Positions 53,201-61,502 of a stretch of DNA of 64,000 nucleotides are shown in pieces; within the stretch, counting starts at the first letter, position 1; every line of letters begins with the position of its first letter. The stretch comes from Streptococcus suis (GTDB taxonomy: Bacteria; Bacillota; Bacilli; Lactobacillales; Streptococcaceae), in NCBI RefSeq assembly GCF_017601095.1, contig NZ_JAGFUX010000010.1:1-64000 (forward strand). The letters are read 5' to 3'. The position numbers and the translations under genes were made by a program. Under the pieces are notes generated by a model. It made no database searches and was not told the origin of the DNA. It saw only the letters and a program-made list of their open reading frames with translations.

Positions 53201-55579
53201 TACCGTTTGGAAAAATCCTTGGCTATGATTGGATTTAAAACTTGGAATGACCAGACCAACCGTTCCTACTTGGACTATCAGATGTCTATGGAAGCGACCA
53301 AGTTACGCAAAAATTACATGCCGCTTGAGAGCAAATCGGAAGTATTGGTGCACATTGATGCAAACCATGTCCTTGATGGCTCCGTCGTGGATTTGAGCAA
53401 CAACAACCGCAAGATTCAGTCTGTTGGGGACCTAACTGTGGAAGAGTTAGATGGGGAAAAATGGTTCAAGTTTACAGGTGACAACCATCTCTTGACGGAC
53501 ATTGAGACCATTTCTCTTCCATACACGATTGAGATGACCTTTAGACCGACAGCGATTGACCAGGGAAGTCTGCTCTTCAGTGAAGATGGAGCGATTTATC
53601 TCAATGGGACAGGTCGAAAACAGGATGGCACCGTAGCGAGCGGCCTGATGCTCAACCGATATTTTTATAGTCAGTTCCTTCATCCTCAACTGGAAGCGGG
53701 GCGTGATTATAAACTAACTCTGGCTGGAACCCGTCAGGTATTGACCCTGTACTTAGATGGTCAAAAAATTGTCACCCTTTCGCATGATGAAAATGCTCCG
53801 ACTGGCACAGACAAGAATTTCCGAACCAGTTTTAACCTTCCGTTCAAGGAAATTGCCAAAGGATTCAAGGGTTACATAAAAGATATCAAGGTTTATAATC
53901 GAACCAGTAGTGCCGAAGAGGTGATGACAGAAGGTTTGGGCAAGGTCAACATTGCCCTGCACAAGCCTGTTTACGACTATCGTAACCATTCCAATTTCTG
54001 GAATCAGAATATCCGTCCATACCATAAGGGAAATATCACAGATGGAGATACAGAAGCCAGTGAAGGCCGCTGGAATTCGAGTGATAGGGATACGGATTTC
54101 TTTATCGTCGATCTAGGCAGTTCGCAGGATATGTCATCAATTGAGGTTCTATTTGATGCGAACCGCCTGGCTACGGATTTTAAGATCCTTGTTTCAGATG
54201 ATTTGGAGGAATTTCGTACCATTCATACCAGCAGTGGCAATACACAGGCCAAGTTAGCTATCGCCATTCAACCAACTAAGGCTCGCTATGTCAAATTTGA
54301 AAGTCTAAAGCGTCAGGCTGGAAAAAATGAAATTGCCGTGAGAGAGCTTCGGGTTTATCAGGATTTGGATCTGGCGGACAAAGCAGAGCTTGCGAGACAG
54401 TTTGCAGAAAAATTAGTGGATTACGACAACCAAGATTGGTTGACCATCCACACTGTCCTACATAATAAATATGCCTCTGCCAATACGGTCCGACAAATGC
54501 TCGCACTGGTTTCGACTTTAGCTGATAAGCCAGACGAACCAGCTGAACCAAGTACACCAGTCGTATCAAACCCATCAGATGATGAGCCAATCATACCAGA
54601 AGTACCAACTCCGCCAGTTGACGCGCCAAGCACACCGGGCGTACCAACTCCGCCAGTTGACGCGCCAATCACACCGGAAGTACCAACTCCGCCGGTTGAT
54701 GAGCCAAGCACACCAGAAGTACCAACTCCTCCGGTTGACGCGCCAATCACACCAGAAGTACCAACTCCTCCGGTTGATGCGCCAATCATGCCAGAAGTAC
54801 CAACTCCGCCAGTTGATGAGCCAATCACACCGGAAGTACCAACTCCTCCGGTTGACGCGCCAATCACACCGGAAGTACCAACTCCTCCGGTTGACGCGCC
54901 AAGCACACCAGAAGTACCAACTCCGCCAGTTGATGCGCCAATCACACCGGAAGTACCAACTCCTCCGGTTGATGAGCCGAACGTTCCGGTTGTTCCAACA
55001 CTACCTACTACTGATCCGAGTGATTCGGAAGATCCGGTAGTTACTGAAGGTCAATTTGTCGCTCCCGCCAGCCATCGAGTACCGGCTTATGACTGGGGAG
55101 CTCGGGTGACCTTGATGGATCGGGAGTCTGGAGTTAAGGTAGAAGGACCAGCCTTGTATTTATACGGAATTGAGAATATTCTCGTACGTATAGAGACTGT
55201 TGAGCATTCGCTTTATTATAAACTTATCTTCCTCGATCAAGCGGGTCAAGAAGTACAACCATATGGACCAGTACAGTTGTTCATACCAGTTGTAGCTGAT
55301 GTAGCAAGAATTCAGTTGCTGACAGCTGAAGGACCACGTGAGTTGCTCTTCCAAATGGAGAAAGAAGGCATGTGGTTGACTAGTGCTTACGGTGGAGACT
55401 ATGTCTTGACGCTTACTAAGCGTCAAGACAAAGACCAGTCTATGCAGCCAATCAAACAGGCAAATACAAAACCTGTTGATTCCGTTCTTCCAAAAACTGG
55501 CCAAGAAGCTAGTACCCTTCTATTTATGGGGCTAGCAAGTCTGGGCATGGCTAGCTGGATGAGAAAGAAAAGGGATTAG
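50234..55579 (+). CDS. Large LPKTG-anchored family 20 glycoside hydrolase (hexosaminidase or lacto-N-biosidase type)
   Basis: This 1,781-residue surface enzyme has a YSIRK-like signal (YAIRKSTLGVGIAVVG), then two discoidin/CBM32 modules (about 95-250 and 265-425), then a GH20 N-domain and catalytic barrel (about 535-1040). Catalytic Asp848-Glu849 lie in HLGVDEYW, with EIDSPGHSS upstream and WGALSKF/FDEWAQ downstream. A laminin-G-like module (about 1045-1240) and a third discoidin module (about 1240-1385) follow, then a stalk of ten 13-residue Pro repeats, a folded tail, and LPKTG at 1752. GH20 members cut beta-linked GlcNAc/GalNAc or lacto-N-biose. DEY rather than the DEV or DEP of many hexosaminidases raises the lacto-N-biosidase option. 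ATG 50234 is preferred over GTG 50231 from AGGAGGG spacing. Confidence 0.88.
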   Translation: MRRTDHTHLERRYRYAIRKSTLGVGIAVVGFFLMGAKSTLVLAEEVPVHSLETLIEEESTLSEEVEAPSELPPVEVNLHPAGEVALAEAGAASETMSSNLVAGKEVTSSGIEEGTGFLASHVVDQDLATRFSGARMKANGPVDPAAPQTSQWLEIDLGNQASVDSIAIDFFQKVYASNYQVATSADRESWQEVATRRLEASPTTVNPTDLIRFETAKVVERYLRFTFNQVNPYAHGNSVSIKEIRVMGRMLGEEAAPTAGQNQPFVESLISRNRPATSSGVEAGTGTRPEFAFDADPASRYAAQDMKPNGQVAADYNQTPQWLQVDLGAASRISSIEIDFFRKVYATDYEILTADEENDSQWTSLVRRNELQDSQTLENQSDRIQFESPLEAKRFVRFRFDKVNRFAGGKAVSVTDIRIKGMLTEEVRTPVDPIAKLANASLAVADGRVVLTNIQEDDEYIYDIIGSAKEYVVENDGRISSYILNDQDVVMLVAARRKNDQSILPASKTNKTIRIAANHQEEVSGSNQKPSLALEIQEFLAGQGIRQLSESDKVYIDPAFKKQFDLFNQDLSDILGFSLSQTSREEATIVFQLSDQYNLKDEGYLLRVGEKIEIFAGSEKAINYAAVTLAQMLQKDGHLTQGVYRDYPNYAIRGMLLDVARIPMRMDFLKEVSRLFRWYKLNELHLHLNDTQWPASGNRADVEAWRKTEKAHRLESPTFPSLNQGDFKHDRYEGEYDFYRTTYGNPSYSLEEFRAFQAENKAAGIQILAEIDSPGHSSVYSIYALDNPDNIDYLGQPIHHPRDLEALAINEEVLPERTARAKRFITDLITGYLDEEIFDYGHIHLGVDEYWQKEGNVESFRTYLNELNALAKSKGKTLRTWGALSKFNGTTPVDKDIIFDEWAQYESVSVDRINEGFKVVNVPQPFTYVTPGRNHKDIINEQYVFEHWNPTIFNFDYANALVGEPNLLGAKGAMWGDEHAEGIEESDLYYRLEKSLAMIGFKTWNDQTNRSYLDYQMSMEATKLRKNYMPLESKSEVLVHIDANHVLDGSVVDLSNNNRKIQSVGDLTVEELDGEKWFKFTGDNHLLTDIETISLPYTIEMTFRPTAIDQGSLLFSEDGAIYLNGTGRKQDGTVASGLMLNRYFYSQFLHPQLEAGRDYKLTLAGTRQVLTLYLDGQKIVTLSHDENAPTGTDKNFRTSFNLPFKEIAKGFKGYIKDIKVYNRTSSAEEVMTEGLGKVNIALHKPVYDYRNHSNFWNQNIRPYHKGNITDGDTEASEGRWNSSDRDTDFFIVDLGSSQDMSSIEVLFDANRLATDFKILVSDDLEEFRTIHTSSGNTQAKLAIAIQPTKARYVKFESLKRQAGKNEIAVRELRVYQDLDLADKAELARQFAEKLVDYDNQDWLTIHTVLHNKYASANTVRQMLALVSTLADKPDEPAEPSTPVVSNPSDDEPIIPEVPTPPVDAPSTPGVPTPPVDAPITPEVPTPPVDEPSTPEVPTPPVDAPITPEVPTPPVDAPIMPEVPTPPVDEPITPEVPTPPVDAPITPEVPTPPVDAPSTPEVPTPPVDAPITPEVPTPPVDEPNVPVVPTLPTTDPSDSEDPVVTEGQFVAPASHRVPAYDWGARVTLMDRESGVKVEGPALYLYGIENILVRIETVEHSLYYKLIFLDQAGQEVQPYGPVQLFIPVVADVARIQLLTAEGPRELLFQMEKEGMWLTSAYGGDYVLTLTKRQDKDQSMQPIKQANTKPVDSVLPKTGQEASTLLFMGLASLGMASWMRKKRD
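54602..54991 (+). repeat. Ten tandem 39-bp repeats encoding a proline-rich stalk
   Basis: Ten units of VPTPPVDxPxxPx (13 residues) are followed by a diverged VPTLP unit. Variation is limited to DA/DE, S/I and a few synonymous bases. The stalk lifts the catalytic part away from the wall. The copy number is likely to vary between strains. Confidence 0.92.
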
Positions 55580-55597
55580 TAAAAAAGATAGAAAAAG

Positions 55598-55628
55598 TGA
55601 AATCCTTAGCTCTTGTCTAGGGATTTCA
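55598..55628 (+). terminator. Hairpin after the GH20 gene
   Basis: TGAAATCCTTAG / CTAGGGATTTCA, a 12-bp stem with one G-T pair. No T-run follows, so termination may be partial. Confidence 0.5.
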
Positions 55629-55647
55629 AATCTTATAAGGAAATAGC

Positions 55648-55676
55648 TTGACAGAATCCAGCAATGGGATTACAAT
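55648..55676 (+). promoter_or_regulatory. nagA-lacD promoter
   Basis: TTGACA (55648-55653), 17 bp, then TACAAT (55671-55676). Confidence 0.8.
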
Positions 55677-55685
55677 AGAAACAGG

Positions 55686-55697
55686 TGGATATAACCA
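55686..55697. promoter_or_regulatory. Possible NagR-type operator
   Basis: TGGATATAACCA at the predicted +1 resembles the GntR-family NagR/YvoA site TGGTATAGACCA in its outer halves only. Confidence 0.3.
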
Positions 55698-55736
55698 GTT
55701 GTTTAATATAATATATTGATAAAAAGGAGGGATGGC

Positions 55737-56882
55737 ATGGCGCAGTACATTCATGCAAAATCAGTCATCTTGTCAGATTCAGAAGTAGAAAATGCTTATT
55801 TAGAACTAACAGAAGCAGGTACTTTTGGTCAGATTCTGACAGAAAAACCAGAAGGGGATATTATTGATTATTCCGACTATCATCTGGCACCAGGCTTGGT
55901 GGACACCCACATTCATGGCTATGCATCCCACGATGTCATGGACAATGATTTTGAAGGCATCAAGGTCATTTCAGAAGGCCTCTTATCTTGTGGGGTAACT
56001 TCTTGGTTGCCAACGACCTTAACTGATTCTACTGAAAATCTAGATGCAGTCTGTGAAACCATTGGAACCTATGCAGGTCAGGAAACAGGTGCTAAGATTC
56101 AGGGCATTTTCTTAGAAGGTCCCTTCTTTACAGAAAAATACAAGGGAGCTCAAAATCCCAAGTATATGAGCGATCCATCAATTGACAAATTGGATAAATG
56201 GCACCAGCTTTCCAAGGGTCTGGTCAATAAAATCGCCATTGCACCAGAAAGAGAAGGGGTGACAGAATTTATCGAATTTGCCAACAGCAAGGCCATTCAT
56301 ACAGCTCTAGCCCATAGCGACGCAACCTATGCGCAAGCAGAAGCGGCTGTAAAGGCTGGTGCAAATATTTTTGTCCATGTTTACAATGGTATGAGTGGGC
56401 TACATCATCGTGAGCCAGGAATGGTTGGTGCAGCCATGAACTTAAAAAATGTTTATGCAGAAATGATTTGTGATGGTCACCATGTTCATCCAGCGGCAGC
56501 AGAAATTGTTGTCAAGGCGCGTGGCGCAGAAGAAACTGTATTGATTACGGACTGTATGCGAGCAGGAGGCATGGGTGAAGGTGATTCTCGACTTGGAGAA
56601 TTTGAAGTCGTTGTAAAAGACGGCACAGCCCGCCTCAAGCACAATGGCAGCTTGGCAGGATCTATCCTCGAATTGATTCAAGCTGTTCAACATGTGGTTG
56701 AATGGGGCTTGGTTTCCCTGCCTGATGCCCTTCGAATGGCATCTTTGGCACCAGCTCGTTCTGTCAACATCGACCATGTTTGTGGTCAGATTGCAGAAGG
56801 ACGGGCAGCAGACTTTATCGTCGTAGATGATGCAGGACATTTGCAAGCTACCTACCTCGATGGAGTCAAACGATTCGGTTAA
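55737..56882 (+). CDS. nagA: N-acetylglucosamine-6-phosphate deacetylase
   Basis: NagA removes acetate from GlcNAc-6-phosphate (and in some bacteria GalNAc-6-phosphate). The 381-residue amidohydrolase has PGLVDTHIHGY (metal His pair), FLEGPF (Glu), AHSDATYAQ and HVYNGMSGLHHREPG (metal His), CDGHHVHP, and the catalytic Asp in LITDCMRAGG. ATG 55737 is chosen from GGAGGG 4-5 bases upstream. It leads a two-gene unit with lacD and follows the GH20 gene that would supply the amino sugar. Confidence 0.95.
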   Translation: MAQYIHAKSVILSDSEVENAYLELTEAGTFGQILTEKPEGDIIDYSDYHLAPGLVDTHIHGYASHDVMDNDFEGIKVISEGLLSCGVTSWLPTTLTDSTENLDAVCETIGTYAGQETGAKIQGIFLEGPFFTEKYKGAQNPKYMSDPSIDKLDKWHQLSKGLVNKIAIAPEREGVTEFIEFANSKAIHTALAHSDATYAQAEAAVKAGANIFVHVYNGMSGLHHREPGMVGAAMNLKNVYAEMICDGHHVHPAAAEIVVKARGAEETVLITDCMRAGGMGEGDSRLGEFEVVVKDGTARLKHNGSLAGSILELIQAVQHVVEWGLVSLPDALRMASLAPARSVNIDHVCGQIAEGRAADFIVVDDAGHLQATYLDGVKRFG

Positions 56883-56904
56883 TAAAATCCTTAGGAGGAA
56901 AAGA

Positions 56905-57906
56905 ATGACAAAATTACAACTTTCTCAGGCTAAATTTGACCATATGACGCGCTTGTCAAACAGCGACCAAGTCATTGCAGCCTTGGCTATTGACCAACGT
57001 GGAGCATTGAAACGCCTCTTGGCTGCGGCAGCAGGTGGTGGCGAATTTGGAGACGATATTTTGATTGATTTCAAAAAAGTAATCTCAAGCGATTTGACAC
57101 CTTATGCAAGCTCCATCCTTTTGGACGCTGAATATGGTGTTCCAGCTTCTGAATTGCGCCATGCAGACTGTGGCTTTATCGCTGCCTATGAAAAAACTGG
57201 TTACGATGCCTCCACACCAGGTCGTTTGCCAGACCTTTTACCAAACTGGTCCGCAAAACGCATCAAAGAATTGGGAGCAGATGCCGTGAAAATCTTGCTT
57301 TACTATGATGTAGATGACAAGCCAGAGATCAACGATATCAAGCACGCTTGGGTAGAACGCATTGGTAGCGAGTGTATTGCTGAAGATATTCCTTACTTCG
57401 TGGAAATCTTGACCTACGATGCCAGCGACATGGATGTAACCTCTCGTGAATACGCAGCCCTCAAACCACACAAGGTCAATGGTGCTATGCGTGAATTCAG
57501 CAAGCCACGCTACAATGCAGATGTGCTTAAGGTAGAGGTACCGGTTAACATGAACTTTGTAGAAGGCTACACAGATGAAGAGCCAGTCTATACAGTTGAA
57601 GAAGCCAAAGCCTTCTTCAAGGAGCAAACAGACAGCACCCACTTGCCATTTATCTATTTGAGTGCGGGTGTATCAGCTAAACTCTTCCAAGAAACCCTTG
57701 TCTTTGCCAAAGAAGCAGGTTCAAGCTTTAACGGTGTTCTTTGTGGACGCGCCACTTGGAAGGATGCAGTAGCCATCTTTGCAAGTGAAGGCGAAGAAGC
57801 GGCTAAAGCTTGGTTGGCTGACCAAGGTCGCCGTAATGTCGAAGAACTCAATGAAGTTCTAGCGACAACTGCTCGTCCTTGGACAGAAAAAGTGGAAGTG
57901 AAATAA
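56905..57906 (+). CDS. lacD: Tagatose-1,6-bisphosphate aldolase
   Basis: LacD splits tagatose-1,6-bisphosphate into dihydroxyacetone phosphate and glyceraldehyde-3-phosphate. The 333-residue class I aldolase has ALAIDQRGALKR near the start, the loop ILLDAEYG and the Schiff-base lysine in VLKVEVPVNMNF. The start ATG 56905 follows TTAGGAGG. It stands with nagA and not with lacABCEFG, an unusual partner: deacetylation of GalNAc-6-phosphate followed by deamination gives tagatose-6-phosphate, the entry to LacD. The needed kinase and deaminase-isomerase are not in the window. Confidence 0.92.
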   Translation: MTKLQLSQAKFDHMTRLSNSDQVIAALAIDQRGALKRLLAAAAGGGEFGDDILIDFKKVISSDLTPYASSILLDAEYGVPASELRHADCGFIAAYEKTGYDASTPGRLPDLLPNWSAKRIKELGADAVKILLYYDVDDKPEINDIKHAWVERIGSECIAEDIPYFVEILTYDASDMDVTSREYAALKPHKVNGAMREFSKPRYNADVLKVEVPVNMNFVEGYTDEEPVYTVEEAKAFFKEQTDSTHLPFIYLSAGVSAKLFQETLVFAKEAGSSFNGVLCGRATWKDAVAIFASEGEEAAKAWLADQGRRNVEELNEVLATTARPWTEKVEVK

Positions 57907-57939
57907 AAAAAGTTTGAGGAGTTTTCCTCAAACTTTTTA
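57905..57939. terminator. Bidirectional terminator between lacD and lysC
   Basis: AGTTTGAGGA / TCCTCAAACT stem (57911-57920 and 57925-57934) with a GTTT loop. It has an A-run before and T-run after, serving both convergent genes. Confidence 0.9.
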
Positions 57940-59289
57940 TTCTGCAAAGAATGCTTGGTAAAGGGCCTTGAGGGCCTTTTCTTTTTCTTCTGTTTTGATC
58001 ACGAACATGACAGAAACCTCGCTGGCACCCTGTGAAATCATGGCCAAGTTAACGTTTTGTTGAGATAGTGCAGCGGTTGCAGTAGCTGTTACCCCTACAT
58101 GGCTCTTCATGTTCTCACCGACAATCATGATAATGGACAGACCGTGCTCAATTTCAGCCTTATCCACTTCCAATTTTGTCTTCAATTGACGGAGGATTTC
58201 TTCTTCCTTAATCGGTGTCAATTCACGCTCACGGAGTACGATGGACAAATCATCGATACCGGTTGGCATATGTTCGAAGCGGATATTCAAGTCTTCCAAA
58301 ATTTGTAAAACCTTGCGGCCAAAACCTACTTCTCGGTTCATCAAATACTTGGATATGTTGATGCTTACGAAATCATCATCTGCAGCTATTCCGACTACTG
58401 GCAGGGTTCCGCTGCTGTGTTCCATGACAATCTGTGTACCTGGATGGTCTGGGTTGTTGGTATTTTTAATAACCAAAGGAATGCGACCACGATAGGCTGG
58501 TAGCAAGGCTTCGTCGTGGAGTACAGAGAAACCAGCGTAAGCCAATTCCCGCATTTCACGATAGGTCAATTCCTTGATTGAATGTGGGTTCTTAATGATG
58601 CCAGGATGGGCAGCAAAAATTCCGTCAACATCTGTGAAGTTCTCATAGAGATCAGCCTTAACACCAGCAGCTACGATCGAACCAGTAATGTCAGAACCGC
58701 CACGGGAAAAAGTACAGATTTGATTGTCGATGGTCACACCAAAGAAACCAGGGATTACCAAGACTTCATCTGCTTCTCGCAATTCTTCAATCTTGTCATA
58801 GCTAGAAGGCAAGATACGGGCATTTCCAGGCTCTGAAGTAACGATAATACCAGCTTTTTTAGGATGGACATAACGGGCTGGCAAGCCACGGTAGGTGAAA
58901 TATTCAGCGATTAATTTGGCATTATTGTCTTCACCAGCAGCTAAAAAACTGTCATAGAGGAAATCATTGTTTTCAATTGGGAGAGTTGCCAGGTCCTTGA
59001 TACTTTGAGCGATTTTTTTCATGCTCTTAGCTGTAAAGCCCAACTCATCCACCATTGCTTGGTATCGATCGATAATCCAGTCCTGACTCGCAGTAACATC
59101 TTCTCCCTTGATGTAATGTTTATAGTATTGAATCAGGGCATCTGTTACTTTTGTATCAGCGGCATCCCGTTTGCCCGGTGCTGATACGACAACAAAGCGT
59201 CGTTCAGGATCCGACTGGACAATTTTAAATACTTTTTCAAGTTGGCCTGCAGAAGCGAGGGAGCTTCCCCCAAATTTTGTAACTTTCAT
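57937..59289 (-). CDS. lysC: Aspartate kinase
   Basis: Aspartokinase begins the Lys/Met/Thr branch of amino acid synthesis. The 450-residue protein starts MKVTKFGGSSLASAGQ, has the kinase motif FSRGGSDITGS, and two ACT domains in the C-terminal third (GIDDLSIVLRE and VGVTATATAALSQQNVNLAMI) for feedback control. TGAGGAG precedes the ATG. It is a single gene convergent with lacD, lying next to the fatty acid cluster as in the pneumococcus. Confidence 0.95.
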   Translation of the reverse strand: MKVTKFGGSSLASAGQLEKVFKIVQSDPERRFVVVSAPGKRDAADTKVTDALIQYYKHYIKGEDVTASQDWIIDRYQAMVDELGFTAKSMKKIAQSIKDLATLPIENNDFLYDSFLAAGEDNNAKLIAEYFTYRGLPARYVHPKKAGIIVTSEPGNARILPSSYDKIEELREADEVLVIPGFFGVTIDNQICTFSRGGSDITGSIVAAGVKADLYENFTDVDGIFAAHPGIIKNPHSIKELTYREMRELAYAGFSVLHDEALLPAYRGRIPLVIKNTNNPDHPGTQIVMEHSSGTLPVVGIAADDDFVSINISKYLMNREVGFGRKVLQILEDLNIRFEHMPTGIDDLSIVLRERELTPIKEEEILRQLKTKLEVDKAEIEHGLSIIMIVGENMKSHVGVTATATAALSQQNVNLAMISQGASEVSVMFVIKTEEKEKALKALYQAFFAE

Positions 59290-59422
59290 CTCTACTCCTC
59301 AATTGTATTTTTTTTATTATAGCAAAAAGAGGGTGGCTTGTCAGTAATCCTTTTTGAAAAACTTAGCCTTGCCAGTTTATGGACAAAAATATGGTACAAT
59401 GTAGTCTGGAATGGAGGAAGGC

Positions 59423-60064
59423 ATGAAGGGTATTATTTTTGATATGGACGGTGTACTGTTTGATACAGAACCTTACTATTACCAACGTTGGGCAGACTTT
59501 TTAGCGACCAAGGGCTTATCTGTTTCCCACTTGGAGCCAGCTATTTTTGTCGGAGGTCGAGTCCATCAAGTTTGGCAACTCATTTTGGGAGACCAATTTG
59601 ATCAGTGGGATGTGGGCGAACTGGAGAAGGAATACAGGGAGTACAAAGACCAACACCCCGTTCCCTATGGTCGTCTGGTGTTCTCCGATGCTCATGCAGT
59701 TTTGAAATGGTTGACAGAAAAGGGATTCAAACTAGCGCTTGCTTCAAACACGGATCTACAGGATATTGATAGGGCTCTGTCAGAAAGTGGTCTAGCACCC
59801 TACTTTTCGGCTGTATTTTCAGGGATGGATTGCAAGGCAGGTAAACCTGAACCAGAAGTCTATGAAAAAGCTGCGGCAGCACTTGGGTTCTCAAAAGAAG
59901 AACTCTTGGTTGTTGAAGATAGCCCCAAGGGCATACAAGCAGGAAAGGCAGCTGGATTAGAGGTTTGGGCGATTGAGGACAAGCACATCGGCTTGGTTCA
60001 AAGCCAGGCTGATCGAAGGATTGTGAGCCTAACTCAATTGAAGGAATACATAATAAGGGCTTAG
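59423..60064 (+). CDS. HAD-superfamily phosphatase (beta-phosphoglucomutase-like)
   Basis: This 213-residue HAD subfamily IA protein has motif I FDMDGVLFDTEP (Asp7 and Asp9), motif II ASNTD, motif III KPEPEVY and motif IV VVEDSPKGIQAG. Substrates of this branch are small phosphates and cannot be read from sequence. ATG 59423 is preferred because GGAGGA lies 4-6 bases upstream. A HAD gene between aspartokinase and fabM is a conserved streptococcal arrangement. Confidence 0.85.
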   Translation: MKGIIFDMDGVLFDTEPYYYQRWADFLATKGLSVSHLEPAIFVGGRVHQVWQLILGDQFDQWDVGELEKEYREYKDQHPVPYGRLVFSDAHAVLKWLTEKGFKLALASNTDLQDIDRALSESGLAPYFSAVFSGMDCKAGKPEPEVYEKAAAALGFSKEELLVVEDSPKGIQAGKAAGLEVWAIEDKHIGLVQSQADRRIVSLTQLKEYIIRA

Positions 60065-60153
60065 GCTCTTTTTTCGGACGTGACAGTTTTTCTTATTTGA
60101 AAACCAGACACTTGTCAAAAGTATGGTAGAATAGGATAAATTTACTTTTATAG

Positions 60154-60166
60154 TTTGATGTTCAAA
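60154..60166. promoter_or_regulatory. FabT-like site upstream of fabM
   Basis: TTTGATGTTCAAA fits the FabT palindrome TTTGAnnnTCAAA and lies 31 bases before the fabM start. Confidence 0.6.
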
Positions 60167-60196
60167 GTTTTTGAATGGCTAATAAAGGAGAAACTT

Positions 60197-60988
60197 ATGT
60201 CCTACTCAACGATACACTTTCAGGTGACAGAAGGTTTAGCGACCTTGACACTCAACCGTCCAGATGTAGCAAATGGCTTTAATATTCTCATGTGTGAAGA
60301 GATGTTGGCTGCTATTGAAGAGACGGCTAAAAATGAACAAGTGCAGTTTCTAAAGATTGAAGCAGCAGGTCCGATTTTCTCTGTTGGTGGAGATTTGGTG
60401 GAGATGAAGCGGGCGGTGGATGAGGATGATATTCCTTCCTTGGTCCGAATCGCAGAGTTGGTTAATGACATCTCCTTCGCCCTCAAGCAACTGCCAAAAG
60501 TGGTTATTATGGTCACCGATGGGGCAGTAGCTGGTGCGGCGGCCAATATGGCAGTGGCAGCGGATTTTGTCATCGCATCAACTAAGACCAAATTTATCCA
60601 AGCTTTCGTGGGTGTTGGTTTGGCCCCAGACGCTGGAGGGATTTTCCTGCTCAGTCGTGCCATTGGAGCCAATCGTGCCAGTCACTTGGCCATGACAGGA
60701 GAAGGATTGACGGCTGAGAAAGCCTTGGAATACGGCATTGTATACAAACTGGTTGAGCCAGAAAAGTTGGAAAAGACTGTACAACAGGTTATCAAAAAAC
60801 TCATGCGTGGCTCTATCAATTCCTACGTGGCGATCAAACAATTGGTTTGGGAGAGCCAGTTTAAAGATTGGGAATCCTATCGTCGATTGGAGTTGCAAAA
60901 ACAAGAATATCTGGCCTTCAAAGAAGATTTCAAAGAAGGTGTACGTGCCCATGCAGAGCGGAGAAGACCCGTTTTCACAGGAAAATAA
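60197..60988 (+). CDS. fabM: trans-2,cis-3-decenoyl-ACP isomerase
   Basis: FabM makes the cis double bond that gives streptococci unsaturated fatty acids. The 263-residue crotonase-fold protein has SVGGDLVEM (oxyanion region), [12 protein letters not shown] and VGLAPDAGG. It ends [16 protein letters not shown], a tail typical of streptococcal FabM. ATG 60197 is supported by AAAGGAG; upstream in-frame starts lie inside the operator region. It is the first gene of the FASII cluster. Confidence 0.93.
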   Translation: MSYSTIHFQVTEGLATLTLNRPDVANGFNILMCEEMLAAIEETAKNEQVQFLKIEAAGPIFSVGGDLVEMKRAVDEDDIPSLVRIAELVNDISFALKQLPKVVIMVTDGAVAGAAANMAVAADFVIASTKTKFIQAFVGVGLAPDAGGIFLLSRAIGANRASHLAMTGEGLTAEKALEYGIVYKLVEPEKLEKTVQQVIKKLMRGSINSYVAIKQLVWESQFKDWESYRRLELQKQEYLAFKEDFKEGVRAHAERRRPVFTGK

Positions 60989-61036
60989 TGAGCATTTTCT
61001 GAAAAAATGTTTGACAATCAAATTATTCTGGAGTAT

Positions 61037-61053
61037 ACTTTGATTATCAAAGT
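61037..61053. promoter_or_regulatory. FabT operator upstream of fabT
   Basis: ACTTTGATTATCAAAGT is a 17-bp near-perfect palindrome identical in core to the known streptococcal FabT site, just upstream of the fabT ribosome site. Confidence 0.85.
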
Positions 61054-61067
61054 AAAGGAGGCTAGTT

Positions 61068-61502
61068 TTGGAAGATCCAAAAATCAATGAATATCTAACG
61101 GCAATTTTTAACAATGTCCTGGTCATTCAGGAAAACAGCCTCCGCAAAAGTCGTTTCAACGACATTTCCATTAAGGAAATGCACACCATCGATGAGATTG
61201 GTGATAAAAAGGGAGCGACACCGAGCGATATCGCTCGGGCTTTGATGGTCACGCTTGGAACGGTGACAACCAGTCTCAACAACTTGGAGCGCAAGGGCTA
61301 TATCGAACGTGTCCGCTCTACTAAGGATAGACGAGTTGTTCATCTCTATCTGACCAAGAAAGGTCGGCTGGTCTATCGCTTGCACCAACGGTTTCATAAT
61401 GAAATGGTCAAGCAAATTACAGACGGGATGGACGAGGCAGAATATCAAGTGATGAAAAAAGGGCTCTACAAACTCTATAATTTCCTGGAGGATCTGAAAT
61501 GA
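61068..61502 (+). CDS. fabT: MarR-family fatty acid synthesis repressor FabT
   Basis: FabT represses the FASII genes when bound to long-chain acyl-ACP. The 144-residue winged-helix protein has the recognition helix region [21 protein letters not shown] and the wing [14 protein letters not shown]. The start is TTG 61068 after AAAGGAGG. It overlaps fabH by 4 bases (ATGA). The palindrome at 61037-61053 implies autorepression. Confidence 0.94.
   Translation: MEDPKINEYLTAIFNNVLVIQENSLRKSRFNDISIKEMHTIDEIGDKKGATPSDIARALMVTLGTVTTSLNNLERKGYIERVRSTKDRRVVHLYLTKKGRLVYRLHQRFHNEMVKQITDGMDEAEYQVMKKGLYKLYNFLEDLK

Noticed and set aside
54421..54945. 174-codon open frame on the minus strand with a GGVGTSGVIGAS-type repeat
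   Set aside because: It is the reverse complement of the proline-repeat stalk of the GH20 gene; the repeat keeps all frames open. There is no ribosome site or promoter.
54579..55040. 153-codon plus-strand frame rich in Arg/Gln repeats
   Set aside because: It is a frame shadow of the same 39-bp repeats inside the GH20 gene.
56827..56904. Longer N-terminus for LacD
   Set aside because: It lies inside nagA in another frame; ATG 56905 has AGGAGG and matches the family start.
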